DNA of 6,477 nt, from contig JAHZHS010000066.1 of assembly GCA_019420135.1 (NCBI GenBank), positions 1-6,477 on the forward strand. Direction: 5' to 3'. The notes below the pieces were generated by a model that did no database searches, had not been told where the DNA came from, and was given only the letters and a program-made list of their open reading frames with translations. The stretch comes from Oscillospiraceae bacterium. Its GTDB lineage: Bacteria; Bacillota; Clostridia; Oscillospirales; Ruminococcaceae. The position numbers and the translations under genes were made by a program. Below, one piece after another: positions 1 to 5,622 of the stretch. Positions within the stretch are counted from its first letter, which is position 1. The number at the start of each line of letters is the position of its first letter.

Positions 1-1
1 T

Positions 2-631
2 GCCAAGCGCATGAGACTGCCGGTGGGCCACTTGGTCTGTGCTTCCAATGAGAACAATGTCCTGACTGACTTTATCCGTACGGGTACTAACGATGCCCGC
101 CGTGACTTCCATAAGACGGCATCTCCCTCTATGGATATCCTGATTTCCAGCAATCTGGAACGCTTGCTGTACCATGTATCGGGCAGTGCCGAGAAGGTCG
201 CCGGCTGGATGAAAGACCTGTCCACCCAGGGACACTATACCGTGGATGCTGCGGCGCTGGCTGCCATTCAGGAAAGCTTTGCCTGTGGCTGCGCCGACGA
301 TGCTCAGGGGGCACAGGAAATCTGTGAACGCTTTGAGCAGGATGGGTATCTGTGCGATACCCACACTGCGGTGGCATTCCGCGTGGCGGAAGAGTGCCGC
401 AGTGCCGCTCCCATGGTGGTACTGTCCACAGCCAGTCCGTTCAAGTTCCCACGGGATGTGCTGAGTGCTCTGGGTGTGGATGCCCCGGCAAGCGATTTTG
501 ATGCCATGCAGAAGCTGACCGAAAAGACCGGCTGTGCCGCGCCCACAGCGTTGAGCAGCCTGCGCACATTGCCTGTTCGCTTTACCGAGGTCATTGCTCC
601 GGCTGCTATCCGGGACGCGGCTCTGCGCTGA
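2..631 (+). CDS. thrC: Threonine synthase, C-terminal part (5' end outside window)
   Basis: Threonine synthase is a pyridoxal-phosphate enzyme of fold type II that converts O-phosphohomoserine to threonine and phosphate, the last step of threonine synthesis in the cytoplasm. The reading frame is open from base 2 and its first codons (Ala-Lys-Arg) precede the first internal Met at 11, so the gene starts upstream of the window. About 209 C-terminal residues are visible, a bit under half of the roughly 490-residue clostridial type. Recognisable family segments are CASNENNVLTDF near the window start, TASPSMDILISSNLERL, the DTHTAVAF segment in the middle, and STASPFKFP. The PLP lysine lies in the missing N-terminal part. 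No classic terminator follows; a small hairpin overlaps the stop codon. The frame is intact. Identification is by recalled family motifs and is firm. Confidence 0.93.
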   Translation, partial: AKRMRLPVGHLVCASNENNVLTDFIRTGTNDARRDFHKTASPSMDILISSNLERLLYHVSGSAEKVAGWMKDLSTQGHYTVDAAALAAIQESFACGCADDAQGAQEICERFEQDGYLCDTHTAVAFRVAEECRSAAPMVVLSTASPFKFPRDVLSALGVDAPASDFDAMQKLTEKTGCAAPTALSSLRTLPVRFTEVIAPAAIRDAALR

Positions 632-647
632 GCCTGCAGCGCAGGTT
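631..647 (+). other. Small hairpin overlapping the thrC stop codon
   Basis: The bases CCTGC at 633-637 and GCAGG at 641-645 form a 5-bp stem with an AGC triloop, extendable by G632-T646 (a G-U pair) and A631-T647. Only two T residues follow, so it does not have the U-tract of an intrinsic terminator. It could be a 3' mRNA-stabilising hairpin or a small domain of the structured RNA candidate that begins ten bases later. Chance is also possible for so short a stem. Confidence 0.3.
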
Positions 648-656
648 ACAAAAGCA

Positions 657-793
657 AAGCGGCGGACCAGGGCAGGTGTGCCGGAACAAGAAAGCACAGG
701 CTTCTCAAATGGAGCCTCTGCAGGCCGGGCCGTGAAAGACAATGCCTGCGACCGGTGTTTTCTTGTATGGCACACCCCTGTGGTCCGCCGTTT
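657..793 (+). ncRNA. Candidate structured RNA, family unknown (long rod with three-way junction)
   Basis: This stretch is almost wholly self-complementary in a nested order. The closing stem pairs 657-669 with 781-793 (10 Watson-Crick pairs CGGCGGACCA/TGGTCCGCCG plus three outer pairs). Then 670-672 pairs with 777-779, 675-682 (GGTGTGCC) with 769-776, and 686-697 with 755-766, a continuous 12 bp. At the top are two hairpins: 698-704 with 711-717 (loop TCAAAT) and 720-725 (GCAGGC) with 744-749. Several pairs are G-U only when the + strand is read (659-791, 670-779, 694-758, 703-712). On the - strand these would be A-C mismatches, which argues for transcription from +. I do not see the conserved motifs of 4.5S/SRP RNA, tmRNA, RNase P or a T-box, and there is no large central bubble as in 6S RNA. 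I see no clear promoter or U-tract, so it could be read through from thrC. An inverted-repeat DNA element is the main alternative. Confidence 0.5.
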
Positions 794-797
794 CGTT

Positions 798-832
798 GGA
801 GTCCGAGAGCTGTGAGAAACGCTCAGCACTCC
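798..832. repeat. Imperfect inverted repeat between RNA candidate and DUF1540 gene
   Basis: GGAGT at 798-802 pairs with ACTCC at 828-832. Inside it, GCT at 809-811 pairs with AGC at 825-827 and GAG at 814-816 with CTC at 822-824, around an AAACG loop. The 5' arm carries bulges while the 3' arm is continuous. Neither strand has a T-run after it, so it is not an obvious terminator, though it lies where transcripts of the - strand DUF1540 gene would end. It may be an accessory hairpin of the RNA candidate on its left, or chance. Confidence 0.25.
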
Positions 833-850
833 GCGTCAGGAAAATCTGTG

Positions 851-1009
851 TCAGACTTCGGAGAACGTCTCACACATGGTCTCGCCGGATTCGGCGCTGC
901 GGTTCTTGACATGGATTTCTTTGGCAGTGCAGCAGCAGGAACCGTTGTTGTAGACGCAGTTCTCCACGTCGCAGCAGATGCCGTTGATGACATTGTTATC
1001 GTGATTCAT
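851..1009 (-). CDS. Small cysteine-rich DUF1540 protein (52 aa)
   Basis: Reading the - strand from ATG at 1009 to TGA at 851-853 gives 52 residues beginning MNHDNNVINGICCDVENC and ending GETMCETFSEV. The pattern matches what I recall of DUF1540: a CxVxNCxY opening (here CDVENCVY, residues 13-20), a C-T-A-K-E-I-x-V middle (27-34) and a closing C-x-T-F (46-49). Seven cysteines (12, 13, 18, 25, 26, 27, 46) suggest metal binding or disulfides, but the function of the family is unknown. There is no signal peptide or membrane segment. The start is set by a near-perfect Shine-Dalgarno sequence AAAGGAGGT at 1027-1019, nine bases before the ATG. The gene is divergent from the phosphoesterase, with 66 bp between start codons. 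I found no convincing promoter or terminator for it. It is shorter than most gene-length cut-offs and easily missed; ribosome binding site plus family pattern make it a real gene. Confidence 0.88.
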   Translation of the reverse strand: MNHDNNVINGICCDVENCVYNNGSCCCTAKEIHVKNRSAESGETMCETFSEV

Positions 1010-1018
1010 GGTCTGTCG

Positions 1019-1027
1019 ACCTCCTTT
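1019..1027 (-). promoter_or_regulatory. Strong ribosome binding site of the DUF1540 gene
   Basis: Read on the - strand these bases are AAAGGAGGT, complementary to nearly the whole anti-Shine-Dalgarno end of 16S rRNA, nine bases before the ATG at 1009. This is the best-matching site in the window and supports both the strand and the start of the small gene. Confidence 0.85.
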
Positions 1028-1064
1028 CGCCCCTTAGTATGGCACGGAGTACGGCAGGCTATAC

Positions 1065-1071
1065 GGGAGGG
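1065..1071 (+). promoter_or_regulatory. Ribosome binding site deciding the phosphoesterase start
   Basis: GGGAGGG lies five to ten bases before the ATG at 1076, and the protein from that ATG begins directly with the first metal-binding motif (AIGDLH). An in-frame start further upstream at 755 would translate the structured RNA candidate and the antisense of the DUF1540 gene, so 1076 is preferred. Confidence 0.8.
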
Positions 1072-1075
1072 ATAC

Positions 1076-1759
1076 ATGGCAATTTTTGCAATCGGGGATT
1101 TGCACCTTTCACTGGGCGCGGACAAGCCCATGGATGTGTTTCCGGGGTGGCAGGGCTACCTGCCCAGGCTGGAAGACAACTGGCGCAAGCTGATTGCCCC
1201 GGATGACACCGTCATCCTGGTGGGTGATACCAGCTGGGCGATGCATCTGAAGGATACCAAGGCGGATTTTGCTTTTCTGGAAGACCTTCCCGGGCAGAAA
1301 TGGCTTTTGAAAGGAAATCATGACTATTGGTGGACTACCCGCAAGAAGATGGAGTCGTTTTTGACGGAAAACGGTTTTTCCTCACTGCACATTCTGCATA
1401 ACAACGCCTGCATTGTGGACGGAGTGGCACTGTGCGGCACCCGCGGCTGGCCCTTTGATGATACCGCTGCTCAGGATGCCAAGGTCATGGCCAGAGAGGC
1501 GGGACGGCTGAAAATGTCTCTGGAAGCGGCGGGGGAACTGCCCAAGCTTGCGTTTCTCCACTACCCGCCGGTATATCCTGGCGCCTGTGCCCAGGAGATC
1601 GTGGATGTGCTGCATACTTACGGTGTGACGCAGTGCTGGTACGGTCATCTGCATGGCAAAGCCCTGCGCTATGCGGTGCAGGGAATACAGGACGGCATTG
1701 AGTACCGGCTGCTTTCCGCCGACGGCATTGCATTTTGCCCCCTTAAGATACGCGCCTGA
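1076..1759 (+). CDS. Calcineurin-like metallophosphoesterase (227 aa)
   Basis: This is a probable cytoplasmic phosphohydrolase with a binuclear metal centre; the substrate cannot be read from the sequence. The calcineurin-like motifs appear in order: GDLH at residues 7-10 (metal ligands Asp8, His10), GDTSWAM starting at 50 (Asp51), GNHD at 80-83 (Asn81, His82), HYPPVY from His162, and GHLHG at 190-194 (His191, His193). The GD-x-SWAM form, rather than the commoner GDxxD, together with the length fits the predicted phosphohydrolase family COG1768 of Firmicutes. There is no signal peptide or membrane segment. The start at 1076 is chosen from the ribosome binding site and because the fold begins at once. 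It is divergent from the DUF1540 gene and followed by about 100 bp containing the tig promoter, so it is probably a single-gene unit. No obvious terminator was found after its stop. Confidence 0.88.
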   Translation: MAIFAIGDLHLSLGADKPMDVFPGWQGYLPRLEDNWRKLIAPDDTVILVGDTSWAMHLKDTKADFAFLEDLPGQKWLLKGNHDYWWTTRKKMESFLTENGFSSLHILHNNACIVDGVALCGTRGWPFDDTAAQDAKVMAREAGRLKMSLEAAGELPKLAFLHYPPVYPGACAQEIVDVLHTYGVTQCWYGHLHGKALRYAVQGIQDGIEYRLLSADGIAFCPLKIRA

Positions 1760-1792
1760 ACGCAAAATTGCACGAAAAAATTCCAATTTGCT

Positions 1793-1822
1793 ATGGCATT
1801 CTGCAAAGACGTGTGCTATAAT
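1793..1822 (+). promoter_or_regulatory. Promoter of tig, extended -10 type
   Basis: A consensus TATAAT at 1817-1822 is preceded by TGC, giving an extended -10 element. ATGGCA at 1793-1798 (four of six matches to TTGACA) stands 18 bp upstream. Transcription would start near 1829, leaving a leader of about 27 nt before the tig ATG. It looks like a housekeeping sigma-A promoter, and no operator is visible around it. Confidence 0.8.
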
Positions 1823-1841
1823 ACCTTGTACCGCTATGTTT

Positions 1842-1848
1842 GGAGGAG
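1842..1848 (+). promoter_or_regulatory. Ribosome binding site deciding the tig start
   Basis: GGAGGAG lies seven bases before the ATG at 1856. An earlier in-frame ATG at 1793 lies inside the -35 element and has no such site, so the 435-residue product from 1856 is the right one. Confidence 0.88.
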
Positions 1849-1855
1849 TATTCTA

Positions 1856-3163
1856 ATGAATCTGATTTCTTGTGAAAAGCTCGAAAAAAGCATGGTCGAG
1901 CTGCAGTTTTCCATTGACGCCGACACTTTCAAAAATGCCGTGAGCGCGGCGTTCAAGCGTGAAAGCAAAAAATATAATGTCCCCGGCTTCCGCAAGGGCA
2001 AGGCTCCTCGCGCGATGATCGAGAAGATGTACGGCGCCGACATTTTCCATTACGACGCTGTCAATGATCTGTTCCCCGCTCAGTATGAAGAGGCCATCAA
2101 GGCTGCCGGCATTGAGGTTGTGGGTGCTCCTGAGCCCGAGGTCGTTTCCATGTCCGAGGCAGAGGGCGCGACCCTGAAGGTCAAGGTTGCCGTCAAGCCC
2201 GAGGTCACTCTGGGCGAGTATGCCGGTTTAAATGTCACCAAAAAGGTCAAGACTGTGGAAGACAGCGCTGTGGATGCAGAGCTGGCTCGTATGCAGGATC
2301 GCAACGGCCGCCTGCTGACCCGTGAGGGCAAGGCTGAGAACGGCGACACTGTCGACATCGACTTCGAGGGCTTTGTGGACGGTACCGCTTTTGAGGGTGG
2401 CAAGGCTGAGCATTACTCTCTGGTTCTGGGCAGCAACTCCTTCATCCCCGGTTTCGAGGATCAGCTGGTCGGCCATGCCGCCGGCGAGGAGTTTGACATC
2501 AACGTCAAGTTCCCCGAGGAGTACCAGGCTTCCGAGCTGGCCGGCAAGGATGCCACCTTCAAGATCAAGCTGCATGAAGTCAAGTACAAGGAGCTGCCCG
2601 CTCTGGACGATGACTTTGCCAAGGATGTCAGCGAGTACGACACTCTCGACGAGCTGAAGGCTTCCATCCGCAAGGGCATGGAGGAGAACAATGACCGTCA
2701 GGCTGATCAGCAGGTCGAGAATGACCTGATCGAGCAGGTCGTCAACGGCATGCAGGCTGAGATTCCCCAGGCAATGTACGACAGCCGCGTGGACGAGCTG
2801 GTCCGCGACTTCGAGTACCGCCTCTCCCAGCAGGGTCTGAAGATGGACATGTATCTGCAGTACATGGGCATGACCATGGATCAGCTGCGTGCTCAGTTCG
2901 CGGATCAGGCGGAGAAGCAGGTCAAGATGCGTCTGGCCATGGAAGCCATCGTTGCAAAGGAGAACATTGTCGCTAGCGACGAGGAGTTCGAGGAAGAAGT
3001 CAAGCGCATTGCCGACGCTTACAAGATGGAGCCCGAGAAGGTCAAGTCCATCGTTGATGCCGACGCTGTGAAGAAGGATCTGGCCGTCAACAAGGCCATT
3101 GATCTGGTCAAGGAAAAAGCCAATGTCACCACTGAACAGGTGAAGGAAGAAGAAAACGCCTGA
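1856..3163 (+). CDS. tig: Trigger factor, ribosome-associated chaperone and prolyl isomerase
   Basis: Trigger factor binds the ribosome at the tunnel exit and shields nascent chains; its middle domain is an FKBP-like peptidyl-prolyl isomerase. The 435-residue length is normal. The N-terminal ribosome-binding domain carries the signature PGFRKGKAPR at residues 43-52. The FKBP-like domain covers about 160-245, with DIDFEGFVDGTAFEGG and FIPGFEDQLVGH. The rest is the charged, mostly helical C-terminal chaperone domain, including a start like ALDDDFAKDVSEYDTL, and it ends in a Lys/Glu-rich tail. Codons end almost always in G or C (AAG, GAG, CTG), more strictly than in thrC, as expected for an abundant protein. 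It has its own promoter and is followed by a hairpin that may separate it from clpP. Identification is firm. Confidence 0.97.
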   Translation: MNLISCEKLEKSMVELQFSIDADTFKNAVSAAFKRESKKYNVPGFRKGKAPRAMIEKMYGADIFHYDAVNDLFPAQYEEAIKAAGIEVVGAPEPEVVSMSEAEGATLKVKVAVKPEVTLGEYAGLNVTKKVKTVEDSAVDAELARMQDRNGRLLTREGKAENGDTVDIDFEGFVDGTAFEGGKAEHYSLVLGSNSFIPGFEDQLVGHAAGEEFDINVKFPEEYQASELAGKDATFKIKLHEVKYKELPALDDDFAKDVSEYDTLDELKASIRKGMEENNDRQADQQVENDLIEQVVNGMQAEIPQAMYDSRVDELVRDFEYRLSQQGLKMDMYLQYMGMTMDQLRAQFADQAEKQVKMRLAMEAIVAKENIVASDEEFEEEVKRIADAYKMEPEKVKSIVDADAVKKDLAVNKAIDLVKEKANVTTEQVKEEENA

Positions 3164-3183
3164 GTCTGACTCCGGCGATTACG

Positions 3184-3224
3184 GGACCGATACGGTACGT
3201 CTGCTGCCGTATCGGTTCGTTTAT
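3184..3224 (+). terminator. Probable intrinsic terminator after tig
   Basis: ACCGATACGG at 3186-3195 and CCGTATCGGT at 3207-3216 form a perfect 10-bp stem around an 11-base loop, extendable by G3185-T3217 (a G-U pair) and G3184-C3218. The tail TTCGTTTAT is only moderately T-rich, so it may attenuate rather than stop transcription and let part of the tig message continue into clpP. Confidence 0.65.
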
Positions 3225-3256
3225 CCGTGAATGAATGCAGACAATTCTTTTTGTAC

Positions 3257-3263
3257 AGGAGGG
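3257..3263 (+). promoter_or_regulatory. Ribosome binding site deciding the clpP start
   Basis: AGGAGGG lies eight bases before the ATG at 3272. The reading frame is open further upstream to a GTG at 3227, but that part has no ribosome binding site and adds residues not usual for ClpP. Confidence 0.88.
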
Positions 3264-3271
3264 AACCGAAT

Positions 3272-3862
3272 ATGAGCCTTGTACCGTATGTTGTAGAGCA
3301 GACCGCGCGCGGTGAGCGCAGCTACGATATTTTTTCCCGTTTGCTGAATGACCGCATCATTGTGCTGAGCGAGGATGTCAACTCCAGCTCGGCCAGTGTG
3401 GTGGTGGCACAGCTTCTGTATCTGGAGGGCCAGGATCCCGAAAAGGACATCAGCTTCTATATCAATAGCCCGGGCGGTTCCATTTCGGACGGCATGGCCA
3501 TCCATGACACCATGAAGTACATCAAGTGTGACGTGTCGACCATCTGTGTCGGCATGGCTGCTTCGATGGGCGCGTTCCTGCTGGCCAGTGGCACCAAGGG
3601 CAAACGCTTTGCACTGCCAAACTCCGAAATCCTGATCCATCAGCCGCTGATTTCCGGCGGCGGAATCTCCGGTCAGGCGACCGACATCAAGATTCAGGCG
3701 GATCACATCGTCCATATCAGAAACCGCATGAACACGCTGCTGAGCGAGTACACCGGCCAGCCGCTGGAATTCCTCCAGCGCGATACCGAGCGTGACAACT
3801 ATATGACCGCGCAGCAGGCTGTGGATTACGGTCTGGTGGATGCAATCATCTCGAAACACTGA
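3272..3862 (+). CDS. clpP: ATP-dependent Clp protease, proteolytic subunit ClpP
   Basis: ClpP is the serine peptidase that forms a two-ring, 14-subunit chamber and degrades proteins fed to it by ClpX or ClpC. The 196-residue length is typical. The catalytic triad is complete: Ser98 in GMAASMGAF, His123 in LIHQP, and Asp171 in QRDTERD. The oxyanion-hole segment NSPGGS (65-70) and the handle region GGGISGQATDI are intact. The N-terminus MSLVPYVVEQTARGERSYDI matches the usual short propeptide, or absence of one, before the axial-pore loop. The clpX gene follows after 17 bp, so the two form an operon. I see no CtsR-type operator (tandem GGTCAAA) or clear promoter in the 108 bp before it; it may depend on read-through from tig or on a promoter I cannot recognise. 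Confidence 0.97.
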   Translation: MSLVPYVVEQTARGERSYDIFSRLLNDRIIVLSEDVNSSSASVVVAQLLYLEGQDPEKDISFYINSPGGSISDGMAIHDTMKYIKCDVSTICVGMAASMGAFLLASGTKGKRFALPNSEILIHQPLISGGGISGQATDIKIQADHIVHIRNRMNTLLSEYTGQPLEFLQRDTERDNYMTAQQAVDYGLVDAIISKH

Positions 3863-3879
3863 GAGCACGGGGGCAGTTC

Positions 3880-5214
3880 ATGGCAACGCAACATTCCGGC
3901 AAGGACGGAAAAGAACGGGAACTGATTTGCAATTTTTGCGGACGTTCGCAGAACCAGGTCGAACAGCTGATCATTGGCCCGGGTGTTAACATCTGCAAAG
4001 ACTGCATTGATATGTGCTACAATGCTCTGTACAAGGACGGGGACCGTCCCGCGCCGCCCAGGGCACAAGCACGCCGTGCCGCGGCACAGCACCGCAGCAC
4101 GAATCCGCTTGCCGACATCAATATCCTGACGCCCGCCGAGATCAAGGAGGGGCTGGACCAGTATGTCATTGGTCAGGACCAGGCCAAAAAGGTTCTGGCA
4201 GTGTCGGTCTACAACCACTATAAGCGCATTCTTTCCGGACAGGAAAGCAGCGTCGAGCTGCAGAAGTCCAATGTGCTGATGCTCGGCCCCTCCGGCACCG
4301 GCAAGACGCTGCTTGCCCAGACGCTGGCCAAGATGCTGGGCGTGCCATTCGCCATCGCCGATGCAACTACACTGACTGAGGCTGGTTACGTGGGCGAGGA
4401 TGTGGAGAACATCCTGCTCAAGCTGATTCAGGCGGCGGATTATGATATCCCCAAGGCGGAGGTTGGCATCATCTACATTGATGAGATCGACAAGATTACC
4501 CGCAAGAGTGAAAATCCGTCCATCACACGAGATGTGGGCGGTGAAGGCGTTCAGCAGGCTCTGCTGAAAATCCTGGAAGGTACGGTCAGCAATGTCCCGC
4601 CTCAGGGCGGCCGCAAGCATCCCCAGCAGGAGTTCATCCAGATCAACACCAAGAACATCCTGTTCATCTGCGGCGGTGCCTTTGATGGACTGGAAAAACT
4701 GATCCAGAAACGCACCGACAATGCATCGCTGGGCTTCGGCAGCCAGCTGCGCACCAGCCTGGACAAGGAAGAGACCCGCCAGAAGCTTCTGCGCCGAGTG
4801 GAACCGGATGACTTGGTCAAGTTCGGCCTGATCCCTGAGCTGATCGGCCGTCTGCCTGTGGTGACGGTTCTGGATCCGCTGGACGAGCAGGCGCTCATCC
4901 GCGTGCTGACAGAGCCAAAGAACAGCATTGTGCGTCAGTACAAGGAGCTGTTCGGTCTGGATAATGCGGAGCTGCAGTTTACCGATGCGGCTCTCCATGC
5001 CATCGCCAAAAAGACGATTGAGCGCAAGAGCGGTGCCCGCGGTCTGCGCAGCGTGGTGGAGGAACTGCTGATTCCCATCATGTATGAGATCCCGTCCGAT
5101 CCCACGATCATCCGTGTTGTGATCGACGAAGATACGGTGGAGGGTGGCAAACCGCACCTGGAGTACGGTGCTGTGCGCAAACGGTATAAGAATCAGGCAC
5201 AGATTCCCTATTGA
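3880..5214 (+). CDS. clpX: ATP-dependent Clp protease ATP-binding subunit ClpX
   Basis: ClpX is the AAA+ hexamer that recognises, unfolds and translocates substrates into ClpP. The 444-residue product has an N-terminal zinc-binding domain with CxxC pairs at 17/20 and 39/42, a linker rich in Ala, Arg and Pro to about residue 75, then the AAA+ module. This has Walker A GPSGTGKT at 136-143, pore loop GYVG at 169-172, Walker B IIYIDEID ending near 204, the RKH pore loop in PQGGRKHPQQ, arginine-finger region GLIPELIGRLPV, and sensor-2 GARGLRS. The ClpP-docking IGF loop reads LGF here (in ASLGFGSQL), a conservative change. The start has only a weak GGGGG site six bases upstream, but the zinc domain begins at once and supports it. 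It is co-transcribed with clpP and ended by a strong terminator. Confidence 0.97.
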   Translation: MATQHSGKDGKERELICNFCGRSQNQVEQLIIGPGVNICKDCIDMCYNALYKDGDRPAPPRAQARRAAAQHRSTNPLADINILTPAEIKEGLDQYVIGQDQAKKVLAVSVYNHYKRILSGQESSVELQKSNVLMLGPSGTGKTLLAQTLAKMLGVPFAIADATTLTEAGYVGEDVENILLKLIQAADYDIPKAEVGIIYIDEIDKITRKSENPSITRDVGGEGVQQALLKILEGTVSNVPPQGGRKHPQQEFIQINTKNILFICGGAFDGLEKLIQKRTDNASLGFGSQLRTSLDKEETRQKLLRRVEPDDLVKFGLIPELIGRLPVVTVLDPLDEQALIRVLTEPKNSIVRQYKELFGLDNAELQFTDAALHAIAKKTIERKSGARGLRSVVEELLIPIMYEIPSDPTIIRVVIDEDTVEGGKPHLEYGAVRKRYKNQAQIPY

Positions 5215-5239
5215 ATTCTGTCCTGTCCATCATGAGTCC

Positions 5240-5280
5240 AAACGGCTGCGGGGCCACAAAGGTTCCGCGGCCGTTTTTTT
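5240..5280 (+). terminator. Strong intrinsic terminator of clpP-clpX
   Basis: Bases 5241-5255 pair with 5261-5275 in an uninterrupted 15-bp stem (three G-U pairs) around the loop ACAAA, and the stem is followed by an unbroken run of seven T at 5274-5280. A5240 can add a pair with T5276. It lies 25 bases after the clpX stop and is the clearest terminator in the window. It isolates groESL from the Clp operon. Confidence 0.95.
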
Positions 5281-5517
5281 GACTTTCAAAGGAAAAAGAA
5301 AGTTTGATTTGGCGCTGTACCGAAGGGTCTGCCACTGGAGCTTTCGAGAGAAAGAAGGGAACATGGGATGGAAAGAGGGCAGAACGGAAGAAAAGCAAAT
5401 CGTGTGGAAATACAGGAAAATGCCTGATATCCGCGGGAAAGGGGCTCTTCCTCCAAAGCGGACAGCCTGGAAAAGTATAAACTTTTTGTGAATTCAAAAA
5501 AAATCTGTTTTGGGGAC
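5281..5517. other. Purine-rich intergenic stretch, no gene seen
   Basis: Between the clpX terminator and the groESL promoter are about 237 bp without a convincing gene on either strand. The + strand is visibly rich in A and G, most of all around 5345-5420. A 42-codon frame from ATG at about 5364 to the stop at 5489-5491 has no family resemblance and biased composition, so I do not call it. TATAAA at 5476-5481 resembles a -10 element but has no -35 partner. A short inverted repeat, ACTTTC at 5282-5287 with GAAAGT at 5298-5303, follows the terminator. Confidence 0.6.
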
Positions 5518-5546
5518 TTGATTTTTTGGCGGCAAGTGACTACAAT
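5518..5546 (+). promoter_or_regulatory. Promoter of groES-groEL
   Basis: TTGATT at 5518-5523 and TACAAT at 5541-5546 are separated by exactly 17 bp, a good housekeeping sigma-A promoter. Transcription would begin around 5553, inside the left arm of the CIRCE operator, so bound HrcA would block initiation directly. Confidence 0.92.
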
Positions 5547-5550
5547 AAGT

Positions 5551-5577
5551 TTAGCACTCAGGAAGAAAGAGTGCTAA
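5551..5577. promoter_or_regulatory. CIRCE operator, binding site of heat-shock repressor HrcA
   Basis: TTAGCACTC at 5551-5559 and GAGTGCTAA at 5569-5577 form the perfect 9-bp inverted repeat with the canonical 9-bp spacer. Established knowledge: HrcA binds CIRCE and represses groESL until heat or misfolded protein occupies GroEL, which HrcA needs for folding. The repeat will also lie in the 5' leader of the message, about 45 bases before the groES start. hrcA itself is not in the window. Confidence 0.98.
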
Positions 5578-5622
5578 ATCAAATGGTTCACATAGAATTT
5601 ATTTATAGGAGGATGTTTCTCT

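Noticed and set aside
657..793. 6S RNA or SRP RNA as identity of the structured segment
   Set aside because: The segment is shorter than usual 6S and lacks a large central bubble, and the SRP motif around GGTCAGG...GGAAGGAAGCAGCC is absent. I therefore leave the family open.
594..815. 73-codon open frame on the + strand after thrC
   Set aside because: Starts inside thrC, runs through the self-complementary segment, has no ribosome binding site and no family resemblance.
755..1075. N-terminal extension of the phosphoesterase
   Set aside because: It would translate the structured RNA candidate and the antisense of the DUF1540 gene. The protein from 1076 already begins at the first metal-binding motif and has a ribosome binding site.
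1010..1075. Promoters in the divergent DUF1540-phosphoesterase gap
   Set aside because: TAGTAT at 1035-1040 on the + strand and CATACT/TACTAA on the - strand resemble -10 boxes, but none has a plausible -35 at proper spacing.
3227..3271. GTG start 15 codons upstream of the clpP ATG
   Set aside because: It begins right after the tig hairpin without a ribosome binding site and adds residues not seen in ClpP. The ATG at 3272 has an AGGAGGG site.
3221..3868. 215-codon open frame on the - strand opposite clpP
   Set aside because: Mirror image of the clpP frame with no start signal and no recognisable protein family.
3826..5157. 443-codon open frame on the - strand opposite clpX
   Set aside because: It lies antisense to an unmistakable clpX with all AAA+ motifs, has no ribosome binding site and no family resemblance. 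Long antisense frames are expected opposite genes with strong G/C wobble bias.
5144..5491. 115-codon frame overlapping the clpX end and crossing the terminator
   Set aside because: Begins within clpX in another frame and reads through a strong terminator hairpin. The 42-codon version from the ATG near 5364 has biased, Lys/Arg-rich composition and no known pattern.
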